Shown here one piece after another: positions 11,061 to 23,721 of a DNA stretch of 64,000 bases; within the stretch, counting starts at the first letter, position 1; the number at the start of each line of letters is the position of its first letter. The translations under genes and the position numbers were made by a program. A model generated the notes under the pieces. The model had not been told where the DNA came from. It ran no database searches and was given only the letters and a program-made list of their open reading frames with translations. Origin of the DNA: Nymphaea colorata (lineage: Eukaryota > Streptophyta > Magnoliopsida > Nymphaeales > Nymphaeaceae); contig NC_045140.1 of assembly GCF_008831285.2 (NCBI RefSeq), positions 27,360,131 through 27,424,130 of the forward strand. Reading direction: 5' to 3'.

Positions 11061-14025
11061 TTACTATACGTACACTTTAGTTGATGGATGGGTGTACCAT
11101 TCCTCACCTATAGATTTCAAAGAGAAAATAGAAAGGGTTTCAGTCTTTTTAAGTATCTCTCCCAAATTGTTTACGCTTGAATGGCCTGCTCATTTAAAAA
11201 ATGATAGCCGCCTGTATTTTTTGCAAAAGAAAGTGAGTGATGGGCGCAAGCAATGCATTTTTTAGAATAATTGAGTTTCCCCTTCTATTATACACGCGCA
11301 AGTTTTATATCATTTAGCGTCAGTAGTAATCATACATCTGTTTCTATTTGTTTTATCAGACACTGAGATCACTTATTCCCCAAAGAAACGCAGACAAGTA
11401 GATAGAGATGAAAGTTAAGAGGAGTGATGGAGAACAAAGAGTCGATGGTGAAGGAAGCGTGATGACATCGATCGGTTGGAAGTGTCGCATCTGTTTATGT
11501 TACAACCACGACCATTTTCCCCTTGGAAGGGAATCGGCACCCATTATATACGAACAAATATCATCACGTCATTAATACAATATTTGCTCACGGCAATATC
11601 ACGTTATCATCCTTCTTTAACTGGAAAAATATAGAAGGTTGTGTTTTTCGGGTTGCCAACTTGCCTGTTGTTTTCTTACTACTATTTTTTTTTTTTTTTT
11701 TGGATTTCTAGGTTTTAAAGTCTAATTTTTAAACGTTGGTTTTTGTCGTGATGCATTTCACAGACTGCCATCATCAATCACGGCGTTTGTGATCGCCGAC
11801 GAAGGGACGAAGTTTCATGGAATTGGGTTTGTTTGTTGGTGTGGGTTCAGAGCAATTGGTTCCTTGAATTGGCCTTTCTTCCCTAAAAAGGTCATTCTAC
11901 CATTCTTTTCCTCTCTATAATTGCAGCGCACTAAGCTCTCCCTCTTTTTTCTAATCTTATCTCAGGAATCTACTCCTTTCACACTTGCCCATTTGCACAG
12001 AGAGAGAGAGAGAGAGATTCTTTTTGAAAAATTTTCAAGGCCTACCTTTTACTTGTGATTTGAAAGAGGAAGTATTTCTTGTAGTTGTTTAATAAAAGTT
12101 ACACTTTTTAACTCAAACTGTCAAATGAGAGTCAGAAGTAGCAAGCCAATAACAAAATTTAATGTCAAAGAACAATATTAAAGAAAGAAAACCTGCAGCT
12201 AACTTTTTTTTTTCTGAGGTTAAAGAAAAGTTTACTTGAAACTCTTGTTTGACATCTTTCATGAAAAGTGTGCCTTTCTTGGATATAATCACTAAGGTTG
12301 GTATCTTCTTTAAAGTACAGCAAAAAAGTACTACGCCCAAAATGATATGTAGGAGGAGGTGAAATCCTCTGGCCATCAAGATCACAGTTCAATCATGACT
12401 ACCCGATGTGGTTGTGATTAAACACACTGCTTGATGTTATGAGAGGCTTGAAGATTTCTCTATCCAAACACGATCTGAGAAATCCAAGGATCCTCGCATA
12501 ATTTGTGAAACATCAACCACGTTTGAGATTCAACGAGCATTCACTAAACTTTGCATTTAAATTGTTAAACCACCAGATGTAACTAATCTTTAAATATTGT
12601 TTAATTAAGAACAACTGGACTAGCCTTCCGCTGACAAAGATGACATGTTGAGTTTCTTTCTCGATTATATACCGGAAGCTTTTCTTTTTCAGACTTTTCC
12701 TATCATGAATATCAGGCCAGCTAGAAACAGGCTGCGTGTTGTTGAACATTTCATGAAAAAAACTGCGACTGATAAACCGTTTGAATTAGCTGAAAGATCG
12801 CATTTTTGATAACACCAATTCGATCCTTTGTCTGAATCAAACCCATTTTGATTTATAACTCCGTTTTTTATTTTTCTCTTTCCATATTAAGAACTAAATT
12901 ATAATTCTAAATTTTCACTTAGTCAAATATGGTGTTGATTTGAATTGAGTTTAGCCAATTAACCAGATCTTCCCGGATCATTCCGTTCAAAAATCAAATT
13001 TGTTGGCGATATTGTTCAGTGCTGGACCTTCAGGCATTATATATGTTAGCTGCAATTCTTTAAGCTGAAAAACCGTTGTAAAGGGTTTGAGTTGGGTCCC
13101 GGGGCTGCGTCCCTTAGTTTTAACCATTGAAAATGAACGCGACAGCTGCCGACATATGGCGACGTCTAGCTCCGGCGCCTTTAGACGACTGCAGGTTGTC
13201 ATGGTGTGAAAAGCGCCATAATCAAACTTTCAGACTTCAATTTCCTGAAACAGCTTGACCTGAAAATAATTCAAGCGATTCCGATTGATCTTAAAGACTG
13301 TCTTTATTAGCAATTCAACTCATCGCCGGTAATTAAAAAGGTGCGCTTGCATGGCCTAAATATGGAGAAATGTGAGGCCGATTTTTCTTTTTGTGCCTCA
13401 AAAGTAATTCTCTTTCTCACTTTGAGATATCTATATCTTGGTCATGATCATGAAGGTCTCTGTAAATCGATCTAGCTATCAATAAAATGGCAATACAATA
13501 ATATGCTGAGTGCCGCTTTGTTGATTGGCCGAAAGTTGAAACCAATAGTGGAGTAAGATTCTTGAAAATTGAAATACCGTCCGCTTTTTTGACATTTTCT
13601 TCTTACAGCTGGTGGCCATCTAATTATATCTACGGATGCTCATGACTTTCTTAAGATATCCAAGTGTTATTGACTGCAAGAGCAAATCCGGTTTTTTTTT
13701 TTTTTGTATAGTTTGATGCAGATGTCATGGCCGACACAATGCCGATGTCACAAGAAACCAATGGCCATACGGTCTTTTGGTTTTTCTTTCTTCTTTTTTT
13801 CTTATATATATATATATATATAAGTGAATAGTGGCAGAGTCACCAAGCTTATTCATGAGGGCAGCCCAATTCATCGTTTAACGGTTTTCAAAAAACAAGA
13901 AAAATGTGTTAATTAATCTATATTAAACAATTAAAATACCCATCACCTTTCTTATTGTTTTTAACTCAATCGTTGATCACGATGAATCAGACATCTTCAT
14001 GACTGAGCTGGCACCATTCAATTTT

Positions 14026-14028
<3 letters not shown>

Positions 14029-14074
<46 letters not shown>
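14029..14074. repeat. (AT)n microsatellite
   Basis: Uninterrupted TA dinucleotides, about 23 units. A G-run of 19 bases (14189-14207) follows about 115 bases later. Confidence 0.95.
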
Positions 14075-14077
<3 letters not shown>

Positions 14078-14346
14078 AGATTATTATGGAGATTGACAGT
14101 CCCATTACTGTATCCTTCTTTTTAGATAAATCTAGTTCACAAATCCTTGACTCAGTTAATTTGCATTTTTTTTGTTTTGTTGGGGGTTGGGGGGGGGGGG
14201 GGGGGGGTGTGGTGTTAGCATGGCGGCCGAAGGTTCGCTTTTGATCAGTTAGAATTTCAGGAAGAAGATGAGGTAAGACAGGACCGATCTTCCATCATCC
14301 TTTCAGAAGTCAAAAGCAATTTGAAACTGTTGCCTCTGCTCCTTAA

Positions 14347-14628
14347 TTAATTACCAATTATCAAACCTTTTAGAAGCTTCACAACAACTACGCTGACCTT
14401 CACAGGCGTGGGTTGTGTGGGAGAGAGCAGGTCTGCAGTCAACCGGAGAAGCTCCTTTCGAACGTACGATCTGTTGGAAAAGTATGACTTGGACTTATCA
14501 GCGTCGAACTTTCCGATCCTCTCCCTCTTTTTCTCCCTGTGGTTCTGAAAAACGATCACCTTCCAAGTTGTCTGATTAGAAACCAAAATCATGATGCCTT
14601 TCAATGGGGTGCTAACCAGGAAAAACAC
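14347..14628 (-). CDS. Unrecognised open frame, 93 codons
   Basis: An uninterrupted frame with a lysine/arginine-rich middle (H-R-E-K-K-R-E-R-I-G-K) and a hydrophobic C-terminus. No family was recognised, no TATA or splice support was seen, and it lies in a repeat-rich desert. It may be chance or an old fragment. Confidence 0.15.
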   Translation of the reverse strand: MFFLVSTPLKGIMILVSNQTTWKVIVFQNHREKKRERIGKFDADKSKSYFSNRSYVRKELLRLTADLLSPTQPTPVKVSVVVVKLLKGLIIGN

Positions 14629-15311
14629 TTTCTGTAATCTAATCTGTAGATAACCAAGTTTCAGATTCTGGCTAGCTAGGCATCGCCTATGCTAGTTGAT
14701 AGAAAATGGAGATATTTCATGCAAATTTCTGTAATACTTTAGGATAAGAGTTGCTGCTTTTTATAATGGTTAGTTAGGAGACAGCAAATCGTCCAGTGAT
14801 TTTGGGGACACACTACTCCTAATAAGTAGTGTTCTTTCTACGAACCCTAATAGGTGGTTAGAAGAAGTGACGACACCAATTTTTGGCTATTTCTTTTTCA
14901 GTAGACTACTCCATGTTCACCTACTCTCACATCATAAATTTGTGTTTCATCTATATTCAAGCGACACAAGTATGTTTCTGTTATATATATATATATATAT
15001 ATATATTCATTTGTCTATTTAAACAGTAATCGATTTTAAATATTATCATACAATTAAAGAAGGTCTAACCTTTCTTGCATGATTATTGTAGTCTTACTGT
15101 CAGGGATAATCATAGGACGTTAACGGAATTGCAAAACAGAACTTCTGAACGTCCATTAATATTATCGTTTCGATATTAATCCATTTTATTCTGCTTTTTT
15201 TGGAAGAAAAACCTCATGATATTCATGATATTAAAGCATTCAAAAGAGATCAAGAGTTTGACACCGAAACACGCAGTTGTTTTGACATTAGATATATATA
15301 TTTATTTATTT

Positions 15312-15345
<34 letters not shown>

Positions 15346-18300
15346 TTTCCAGCCTGGTATAAATTTCTCCAATTCAAACTTAGATAGCGACGGGAGATAC
15401 GCATTAAATGGAGGGTGAGAGAAACCGTTTATGTTGTCATTTTCCCCAACAAATACACGATTATACAAGGAGGACAACGAGGTTGACAAAGTCTTGTATT
15501 TTGGCCGTTTTGTTTCGGCCAATTGAAACCAACATAAAAAGTTAAGTCGCGTCCATCAACACCCCTAGCTGGCAATAACATCCTCTTCGTGTCTTTAGCG
15601 TAAGAGTCAACTCATGTGCATCTTCCTTTTGATTGTGATCTCCACTTGAAGATTGAAAATTAAGGTTTGATATTTAATCGCTTGATTATGTTTTCTATGT
15701 GTACATACTCTCTTTAATGTGTACTTTTGCCTTGAAATGAAGAATAAAAGAAGTTGATTTTTTTTTTTTGCTCTTGTCTATTGGGTAAGTAAGACGATTA
15801 TTTCATTATGTTGCCGAAAACCCCCCACCTTCCCCCTCATTCTAGACCCAAGGTATCCGTTTAGTTTTCAATGTCTCAAAATGATGTTTCTGCTATGATT
15901 TAACTTGCATATTAATACCTCCTCTCATAATGCATGAAGTTGACTCCTCAAGTGCTCCATCTGGACGTGGGGGGAAATAGTCAAACACCCTAATTACATT
16001 TTCTTGGTACGATTGAGATTGAGTTCTTTTTTTGACATTTTATATATAATTTTGTCATCTTCACTTTCAATAATGATGCATGCATAGTTGGTTGACAAAA
16101 GGGTAGTTGCTATTTTGGTTCACATGATCATCAAAACCATGGGTAAGAGCCGCAGCTAGCATGGTCCAGTTTCTTCGAGCCACTGACCAAAATGAACAAA
16201 AAAAAGCCAGTGACGACTAAGTTGTGAGCCTTTCTAAATGGGATATATAAGTCCTGGTCCGCATTGACCCTATTTTGCTGATTTTTCAAACCCAACGTTG
16301 AAAATTCTTGTCTCGTTTCAACGTTTTCCGGTGTGAATTCTCCCTCCACATCAAACCGACGGACCTTGCTAGCTAGACTTGAACGGAAAAAGTTTGAATA
16401 CGTGAGCCAACGGGGCCCAGAGGCGCAGTACGCACCCAAGCATCATTAGTTCGAAACCAATTAAGTGCTGCATGTTTCAGGCTTATGGGTCGTATTATTT
16501 GGGTTCGTTAATCAAGAGAAAGAGAGGGGAGGAAGCAGATGGGGTAGGTTCACTGAGCTCACTGTTTGAAACCGTGTTGGAACTTGAGTGCAATTGTATA
16601 AGATAGCCCTAAGAGATCCAGTTCACGGCTTCATAGTCAATTGAGAATTTATTAACCATATATTTAGTAACCCATATCTAACTTCGCTGCCCCTAAAAAG
16701 GGTGGGTTTTCAAGATAAGTGGTTCCGCTAACATAGTGCATCATTTAGGACGAGCGATCTGTTTTGCTCCGACCAAATAGAAACCACTCTAGAATGTCTG
16801 CGGTGAGAATTCATTCCTATGGTGTGAAGTCAAACGCGAGGTTTCTCACAGCAACAACGCTCCTGAAATTTCTCTCCATATGGTTTGGCCCTTTTGTGTT
16901 GAGAAAGACGGATGAAGAGCAGAGCCCCAGGAAGGGAGGGCTGCTGTTGCCGTGCTGCCGGCTGCGTCTCGTTCGACGACCAAATTAAAGGAAGCTCGGT
17001 GTGGAGTGCGAGCGAAGCCACCGGAATTAATAAGAGCTCCCGCGGCTGACTGCCGTGTTGACCATATCTCTCTTACTTGGTAAAACCAAGCGGCGGTAAA
17101 ATCAACACGCGGTGTTATACACAATCTCAGTTGAAGCCATGAAAGCCTAGCTAGATTGACTTCCCACGGCGTCTACTCCTTCCCAACCTCACGCCCCCCT
17201 TCTTTTATTAAACAATGTCGGAATACGCGGCCGACCGCTGCTTCTTTATTATTATTATATCTTTAATTTCAAAACTTTACTTCATCAAAATTATATATAT
17301 ATATATATACATATATATTATAGAAAGGCCTTCTAGTAAAGATGAGAAATAAATGAGGGCCATATTGATATGATACAGTAGCAGCCCAAGGGTTCCATTA
17401 ACGTGCATGTTAATGCAAGCTTCGAGGTGCAATGAAAATCATAATTCCATGCTTGAAAAGGAGCTGCAGGTTTGGAAATTTATGCAATCTCCGGGACAAA
17501 GAAAATGGTATATGGAGGACTTAACTTATATGGGGTTTGACCTTGATCTTAACTAATACCGAAAGTCGACAAGGTCTGTTGGGGTATTAAGAAAGGAGGT
17601 CCGGTAAACATGCCTTGTTGGACGCATATATAATCAAACAGATTCACGAACGGAATCGGGTTTGGTTGATGATCAAAATCTATTTTTAAGGACTGTGAAC
17701 GTCTTAAGCAATTGGGTGCTGATTAAGTTTTTTTATATATTGTTTACTTGGGGGAAACAGCCTTCGGCATAAAACCTTAAAAACTATACCCTTATACTTT
17801 CAAGGTTCTAGCTTGCTTAAACTTAAATCAGAACTATATATATATATATATATATAAGTAGGTAGGAACTAGGTCATGAGGTGCATATATATAAAAGTAG
17901 GTAGGGACCAGTTGCTATGGTCGGCAGCAGATCCATGGGTCTAGGCCAACTCAGTCCATCACAAAGGCTGCATTCTCCTGAACAGATGGAACGGAAGCAT
18001 GATGCGATTTGTTTGGAACCGAACGGACCTTCCACAAAGATTGGATCAATTATGAGAATGAGCCATCAAAAGGCAAACCTAACCAATAAAAGCAAATAAA
18101 AGGTACCAATATGTATGTTCAGTACAATAATTGGATCAAACCTGCCCGTCCAGACCTCGGTCAATCTAACATGTTGTATTCGGGCAGCTGGGTAAGTTAG
18201 CCGAGCGAGACATCGAAATTGGATCTAGTACTACCGCTAAAGATGATCACAAATCCACCTATTCAATCCGAACCCATTTGCGTTTGCACCCCTTATTTGC

Positions 18301-18559
18301 CACGGGCACTATCATGTGGGTTGTGATCGTTAGAACGAAGAACAGAAACAAAAGTTATAAATCTTCAAACAATTAAGACATAAGTATACAAATATAGATG
18401 ATAAGAGGATCAGTGGTTTATATGGCGTTAAGACAGTTCTACATATGTGAAAGAACACGGGCAATCTTAATTCGAGAAAAGCACCAGACGGATCGATTAC
18501 AATAATTTGATACTTTCATGATTTCCTTCCAAGGTCAGCTAAATAGATCAAAACTTAGC

Positions 18560-18562
<3 letters not shown>

Positions 18563-18592
<30 letters not shown>
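18563..18592. repeat. (AT)n microsatellite in the MYB upstream region
   Basis: A run of TA dinucleotides about 435 bases upstream of the MYB start codon. The length is likely to vary between alleles. Confidence 0.9.
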
Positions 18593-18594
<2 letters not shown>

Positions 18595-18926
18595 ACCAAA
18601 TAGACCGGAGAAGCAAGAGGGGGGAGGCGTGAGCTGCCACGTGCAGACGGCCGAAGGCTTGTCCTTGCGGGGGCGAAATTGCTGTGATAGATTCTGCTTC
18701 AAGAAAGACAAGAAGAAAAAAACCCGAGTCTTCCTCCTCCCTCCCCCCTCCCTATTTTTCTCTCCCTTTTCAACTCTTATATATTTTAATGCTATCGTTC
18801 CCTCTTTCTTTCTTTCTTCCTTATTTTTTTTCCTTGTGCACACTAGGCCCCCATCTTTACGACTCGTTAATATTAAATTTCACGTGACAGATCTTCTCTC
18901 TTTCTCTCTCCCCACCTTTTCTCCGG

Positions 18927-18932
18927 TATAAA
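18927..18932 (+). promoter_or_regulatory. TATA box candidate for the MYB gene
   Basis: TATAAA lies 94 bases before the start codon, downstream of a long CT-rich tract (about 18740-18920). This would give a leader of about 60-70 bases. Confidence 0.5.
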
Positions 18933-19025
18933 CTTGGTACCATCTGCACTCTGTTTGGTTCATCTTCTTCCCACCGCTTCCAACAGACTCCAGCTGGTCT
19001 TGGCGATATCCAGACAGGATCAGCC

Positions 19026-20569
19026 ATGGGTAGGGCTCCGTGTTGTGACAAAGCCAACGTCAAGAGAGGGCCATGGTCTCCTGATGAGGACAACAAGCTT
19101 AAGGAGTACATCCAACAGTTTGGCACCGGGGGGAACTGGATCGCTCTGCCGCAGAAGATTGGTGAGTACTGCTTTCCCAATCTGTCTCGGTGGTAATTTT
19201 ATGATCTGTGCATTCCGCCGAGGTGATCTGCTGCTTGGGTTTCGTTTCGATGTAGAAGATGGTGATTGATCCAGGCTCCAGCTGCCACTCACGTAAAACA
19301 TCCTCTTAGGTCTCCAAACAAATTGAAGGCATATATGGGAAACGTTTCTCTGCAAGTTCCTAGATCGCATGTTTTCTCTGACAAAAGGAAGAAAAAAAGT
19401 CTTGGTCTATTTGAGATTCATGTTATCTCTAATTTTGATGCCGTTGGAAACAGAATTAGAACTGGTGATAGCCAGCCTAGAAAACGAAAAACACAGAAAC
19501 TAGATGACCAATCCCGCTTTGGTTTTCCTTTTTTATACTGATAATTTCTTCCTTTGTTATAGGGCTGAAGAGATGCGGGAAAAGTTGTAGATTGAGATGG
19601 CTGAACTATCTGAGACCCAACCTTAAGCACGGCGGCTTCTCAGAGGAAGAAGACAATATTATTTGCAGTCTCTACATCAACATTGGAAGCAGGTATTTTG
19701 TGCCACCCTGGAAAGGGTTGCAAAAATTCAAGTCTTGCCAATTAATGGTTTTCCTTCCATGACTGGTTCTTCCCTCTTGTCTCTGTCATTTACTTAAGAA
19801 TGCTGTTGCCTGTGGCTATATGGTCAGATGGTCTATTATTGCTTCCCGATTGCCAGGGAGAACTGACAACGACATCAAGAATTATTGGAACACCAAACTG
19901 AAGAAGAAGCTGCTGTGCAAAAGCAAAGAACAGATACAAGCTATAAGCTCATCGTCATTGAATGGTAATAATATGAATAATGGAAAGCATCTGGAAAAGC
20001 CGCCCATTGCGTTTTCTGATGGTATTATTGGCCACCAAAACTCGTCCTGGTTTCAGCCATGTATTCCTTCTTTATCATCCACTGCATATCAAAGCCAAAC
20101 TGCATCAGCTTATGACCATTGCTCATTCAAGACATTGCTGGAAATGACTGAGGTCGGGAGGTCCTCAAATCTCGATCAATATGATAAGAAGAGAATCCCC
20201 AGAGAGCAGCTCTACCAGTCTTGCACCAACGACTACGCTACTCTCAGCAATGATTTTTCTATCAGTGAAGCCTCCAGCTCTATCAACGATGGGGATCTCA
20301 ACTCGCCATTAATGAGCCAGTACCAGATAAAGGAGAGGACCATGAACAACACGTTTGAGGAGGGGTCTTCTGTCAGCCTTCCTGCCGAACTAAACGACGA
20401 TATACAGGCATTTGAGGCACTGAACTCCTTGTATGGACTGCATAACACTAGCTGGTGTGGTGACCTAAGTTCGTCTTCTTGCGGTGGGTCGACTGACTTC
20501 TCTTTCCTGTCCCAGCAGCAAGAGCTATTACCGGCGTTCGCGCTGGGACCTAATTACTTTGTGCAATAG
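19026..20569 (+). CDS. R2R3-MYB transcription factor, subgroup 14 (MYB36/RAX type)
   Basis: Three exons join in frame to 335 residues: 19026-19161 (ends phase 1, G|GTGAGT), 19563-19692 (phase 2, AG|GTATTT) and 19828-20569 (TAG). These intron positions are the standard ones of plant R2R3-MYB genes. The N-terminus [17 protein letters not shown] is followed by R2 with Trp 17, 38 and 58 and R3 with Phe71, Trp90 and Trp109. The phrases [14 protein letters not shown] and [17 protein letters not shown] are characteristic of subgroup 14, which includes MYB36 (Casparian strip) and the RAX factors (axillary meristems). The C-terminal 220 residues are Ser/Asn-rich with acidic stretches, likely the regulatory region. 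Which member it is cannot be decided here. The protein would bind DNA in the nucleus. Confidence 0.95.
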
Positions 20570-21641
20570 ATCTACAACATGGGTTGATAATGTATATCAG
20601 TGCTGTAAATTCCACGATGGTCGTCGTCTAAAACCCAGGAAACCATTTTTAAAGCCATTTCATGTGAGATTTCGGTCGGTTTATTTCTTCATGTGGTGAG
20701 ACGTTGTCATTGTGTATTTGACTGGTCTTTGTCAGAGTTAGCTGCTCGATCTGTTCCCCATACGGAACAGTTCAACACTGTTAATTTGTTGGTTTATGCG
20801 GATAGAGGCCGGGAATCTACAAGACTCAGGTGGATGTATAGAATAGAAAGAGAATTTCTCAAGGCCTTATTCATCTTGTTTTCTTTAGCAAAGCTGATCA
20901 CAGCGTGACTCTGATCTCGAGAGCATGAACTTGGGGCCTTTGTCTTCCCCTTTCTTTTCCTGTCCGTAACTGAATAGTCTTTCCCTGCTTCCCCGGAAAA
21001 GGAAAAGCAACTGCTGCAATTGAGCAGAAAGATTCCAAACAAATGAGTGGACTTCTTCCCCTTTGGCATTGCGCGAGGAACCATACGGTCTGTCCTCTGA
21101 TGCCTCAACCTTTAAACATGAACTCTTTGTGTACCAGTGGGAAGCAAAGGCTTGTCACTTTGTTTAAGCATGGCTTCACCATATCGGTGTGGACAGTAGC
21201 GAAGCACAAACGTGGGAGTAGGACACCTCCTTGGTTCCATCTCAATGACCGTTTGTTCATCCTACAACTCTGTATATATCGCCAAGTATTCCAGATTAAA
21301 TATGCTCGCAATGTCTTTGTGTTTGATGGAATTTGTGACTCATGGACATATATATTGCAGCCGACTCTGTACATTTCGTTTGCTTTTAAATTCGTTTCGT
21401 TGAAGTGGCTATATATGATTGTACCCATCCTTTGCACATGAATTTTGCTTCCTTATGATGGAATTGACGAGTAAAAATGGCGCTATTCTAGGTCTTGCAT
21501 GTGCCCTTATGGCATATGCTACATGGATAAATATTTATGCTAGCTTGTCCACTATGTTCATCTACTCGATCACGGCCTTTTTATTAAATATTAGCAGAAA
21601 CAACCATAGCGATGGAAGCTCGATCATGCTGAACGTAAAGG

Positions 21642-21680
<39 letters not shown>

Positions 21681-22734
21681 ATGACTCGGAAATATTGTAA
21701 ATGTTCTAGCCTTCAAAATTTACATTTTTCACAAAAAAGGGGTTGAGTCTTTGTTAATTCTTACGGTCTAGACCGTGATGATTGTGACTATACTGTTTGA
21801 TTTGTCAAAAACGTCTGAATTTCACAAATTTCAGTTGTCGACTTGTCATAATCTAAGCTCACCTTTGCCGCTACCTTAGATAAAAACAACAATTTTATCC
21901 TTTTTTTAATTAAAAATTTAAAGGATTTATTTTAACTTAAAAGGAGTTCGTCTCAGAAAGTACAAGCTTTCATTTGTCCCAACGTATAAATGATAAATTT
22001 AATTGGAGGCACATTTTTCCTTCTTCGGCAGTTGTCAGCAAAAGCAACGCAGGCACAAAAAAAAGCAGATAATTTAGGCTCCTATTCAAAATGTTCGCCA
22101 AATACTAGGGGGGTAAATGAAACTTTTCCTACACCATAACGAACGATAGTCATGAAATATACATTAGCAATGGTCATTAACTGAAAGGTCCTTAAATGTT
22201 TTCAGTATTTCAGCACCGTACCAACGATATTTGTAATTCAGTCAAGACCTTTTTCTTACCGTGTGGTTAACCAAAAAATGCCACCCCTCCCCAAGGCGGA
22301 CCCAACTCGAATTCATGAGATTGAAAGAAAATTGTCTACTCTACTTATATAAGGAGGCTCGCGAGAGAAAAAGAGTGTACGTAATTAACTAAATTAAGTG
22401 TCCGTGCCTTCGTACTCAGCCCTTCTTAACTACTAATAAGATCATCTCCCCACGAGAAGCTCGTTGTGGTTCAAAGAGCCCACTGAGGCACCAACAAATG
22501 TATATATATATAATTCAGCAATGCTTTAAGCTTTATCGAACCCCTGAGGTTGGGTAGCAACCAATTACACAAGTGAAACAAACCGGCCGGACGGACAGTC
22601 GCAATTCTTGGATAACTCCAACAAGAATAAAATATCTAAGTGCAACTTTATGCACAAGAAATTATAAGCACGAATCAAGCTTGACGTGTTAAATAAATGA
22701 GCCGTGATCGAGTTGAGAAATGAACTTAATGAAA

Positions 22735-22995
22735 CAAGTGAGTCGAGCTCGAGCTACGCAAGCTCGACTCGGTTGACCTCGTTTGAACTTGCAGTAAAAG
22801 TACCAGGAAAAATAATTCACCATTTGTCAATAAAAAAAAAGGTTGTTCTAGTGTTCGTCCTTGTGCCCTAAAAAAAGGTCGGCTCAAATTTCAAGCCCTT
22901 TTGCTGTTTACTGATTTTAAAAGTCATTTTTTAACAAATGGCTCGGCTAGGCTCCAGCCAAAACTTAAAAGTCAACCGGCCCGAGCTCGTGAGCA
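22735..22995. repeat. CTCGAGCTCG-rich dispersed repeat fragment
   Basis: Clusters of GAGCTCGAGCT, AAGCTCGACTCGG and GGCTCGGCTAGGCTCC occur on both sides of an A-rich centre, partly as inverted copies. This word usage stands out from the AT-rich surroundings and is common in plant dispersed repeats. No terminal repeats or target duplication could be defined. Confidence 0.35.
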
Positions 22996-23455
22996 TCCTA
23001 CTTTACCAAATGTGACAAACCAGATTGTGATATCATGACCTTAAGAGGAAAGGCGAGAAAATAGGACATCATCATGAACTTCTCGTGGGCCCTCTTGCTA
23101 ATTTGGCACAACTAAATTGAAAGTGTAGGATAACACAAAAGTCCTACGGCAGATTAAGGTCATCAGCTGCCATCAGCGATAATTTTAGTGCAAGTGAGAG
23201 TGGAACGGGTCACGTATTTGGGAATCCATTTCCAGAAAATACTGCCCTCCATGTATAAATCAGGCTGCTGAATCTCAAAGGACAGAATAAAAGTTCTTAA
23301 TACCCTATGTTGTCACATATGTCCTGCAAATCTGGGAACAGCATGTAACTTGTTTCCAGAAGGTGCTTTAGACAGAGCTTTCTAGTGTCAACACATGGTT
23401 ATGTAGTTGCAGAAAGGTTCCAAGTGAGTGTGTGTGCATGCCCGGGTGTGCACGT

Positions 23456-23475
23456 ATGTGTGTGTGTGTGTGTGT
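23456..23475. repeat. (TG)n microsatellite
   Basis: A short GT run preceded by degenerate GTGTGTGCATGC and GTGTGCACGTATG words, downstream of the BCAT stop codon. Confidence 0.85.
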
Positions 23476-23721
23476 ATTAGAGAGATAGAGTTATATTCAC
23501 TAAATGGCAAAACCAGTTCCTTCAAGGATGAGTCGAACTTAACTTTAAATATAAGTTATATAATAGCCTCCAAAGACAACAATCTTTGCAAATTTAAAAT
23601 GCTAGCTGAGTTATCTAGTCAAAAAGTGAAGTTAATAAAGAGTCAAAATTTTATCACACTACAGTCATCTTGCTGCATGTGGAGGAAATCTAGAAATTGA
23701 GCAAACATTTTTGTGATCCAC

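Larger units (their letters stand above)
9807..19025. other. Long gene-poor stretch
   Basis: No gene with recognisable protein similarity. It holds tRNA-like promoter fragments near 10915-11050, GA and TA microsatellites (12001-12018, 13805-13822, 14029-14074, 14983-15006, 15312-15340, 17302-17318, 17837-17856, 18563-18592), a G-run at 14189-14207, a minus-strand open frame of 93 codons at 14347-14628 and one of 102 codons at 16131-16439 without known domains, and a GC-richer patch at about 16900-17110. The last 400 bases before 19026 are pyrimidine-rich and form the MYB promoter and leader. Confidence 0.45.
20570..23721. other. Non-coding between MYB and BCAT
   Basis: No gene seen. Contents: the MYB 3' region, a TA run (21645-21678), a segment at about 22735-22995 rich in GAGCTCGAGCTACG / GGCTCGGCTAGGCTC-type words that look like decayed transposon sequence, and a TG run (23456-23475) about 250 bases beyond the BCAT stop codon. 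Confidence 0.5.

Noticed and set aside
16764-17124. Overlapping frames on both strands in a GC-richer patch
   Set aside because: No known domain, no splice support, and both strands are equally open. This looks like composition rather than coding.
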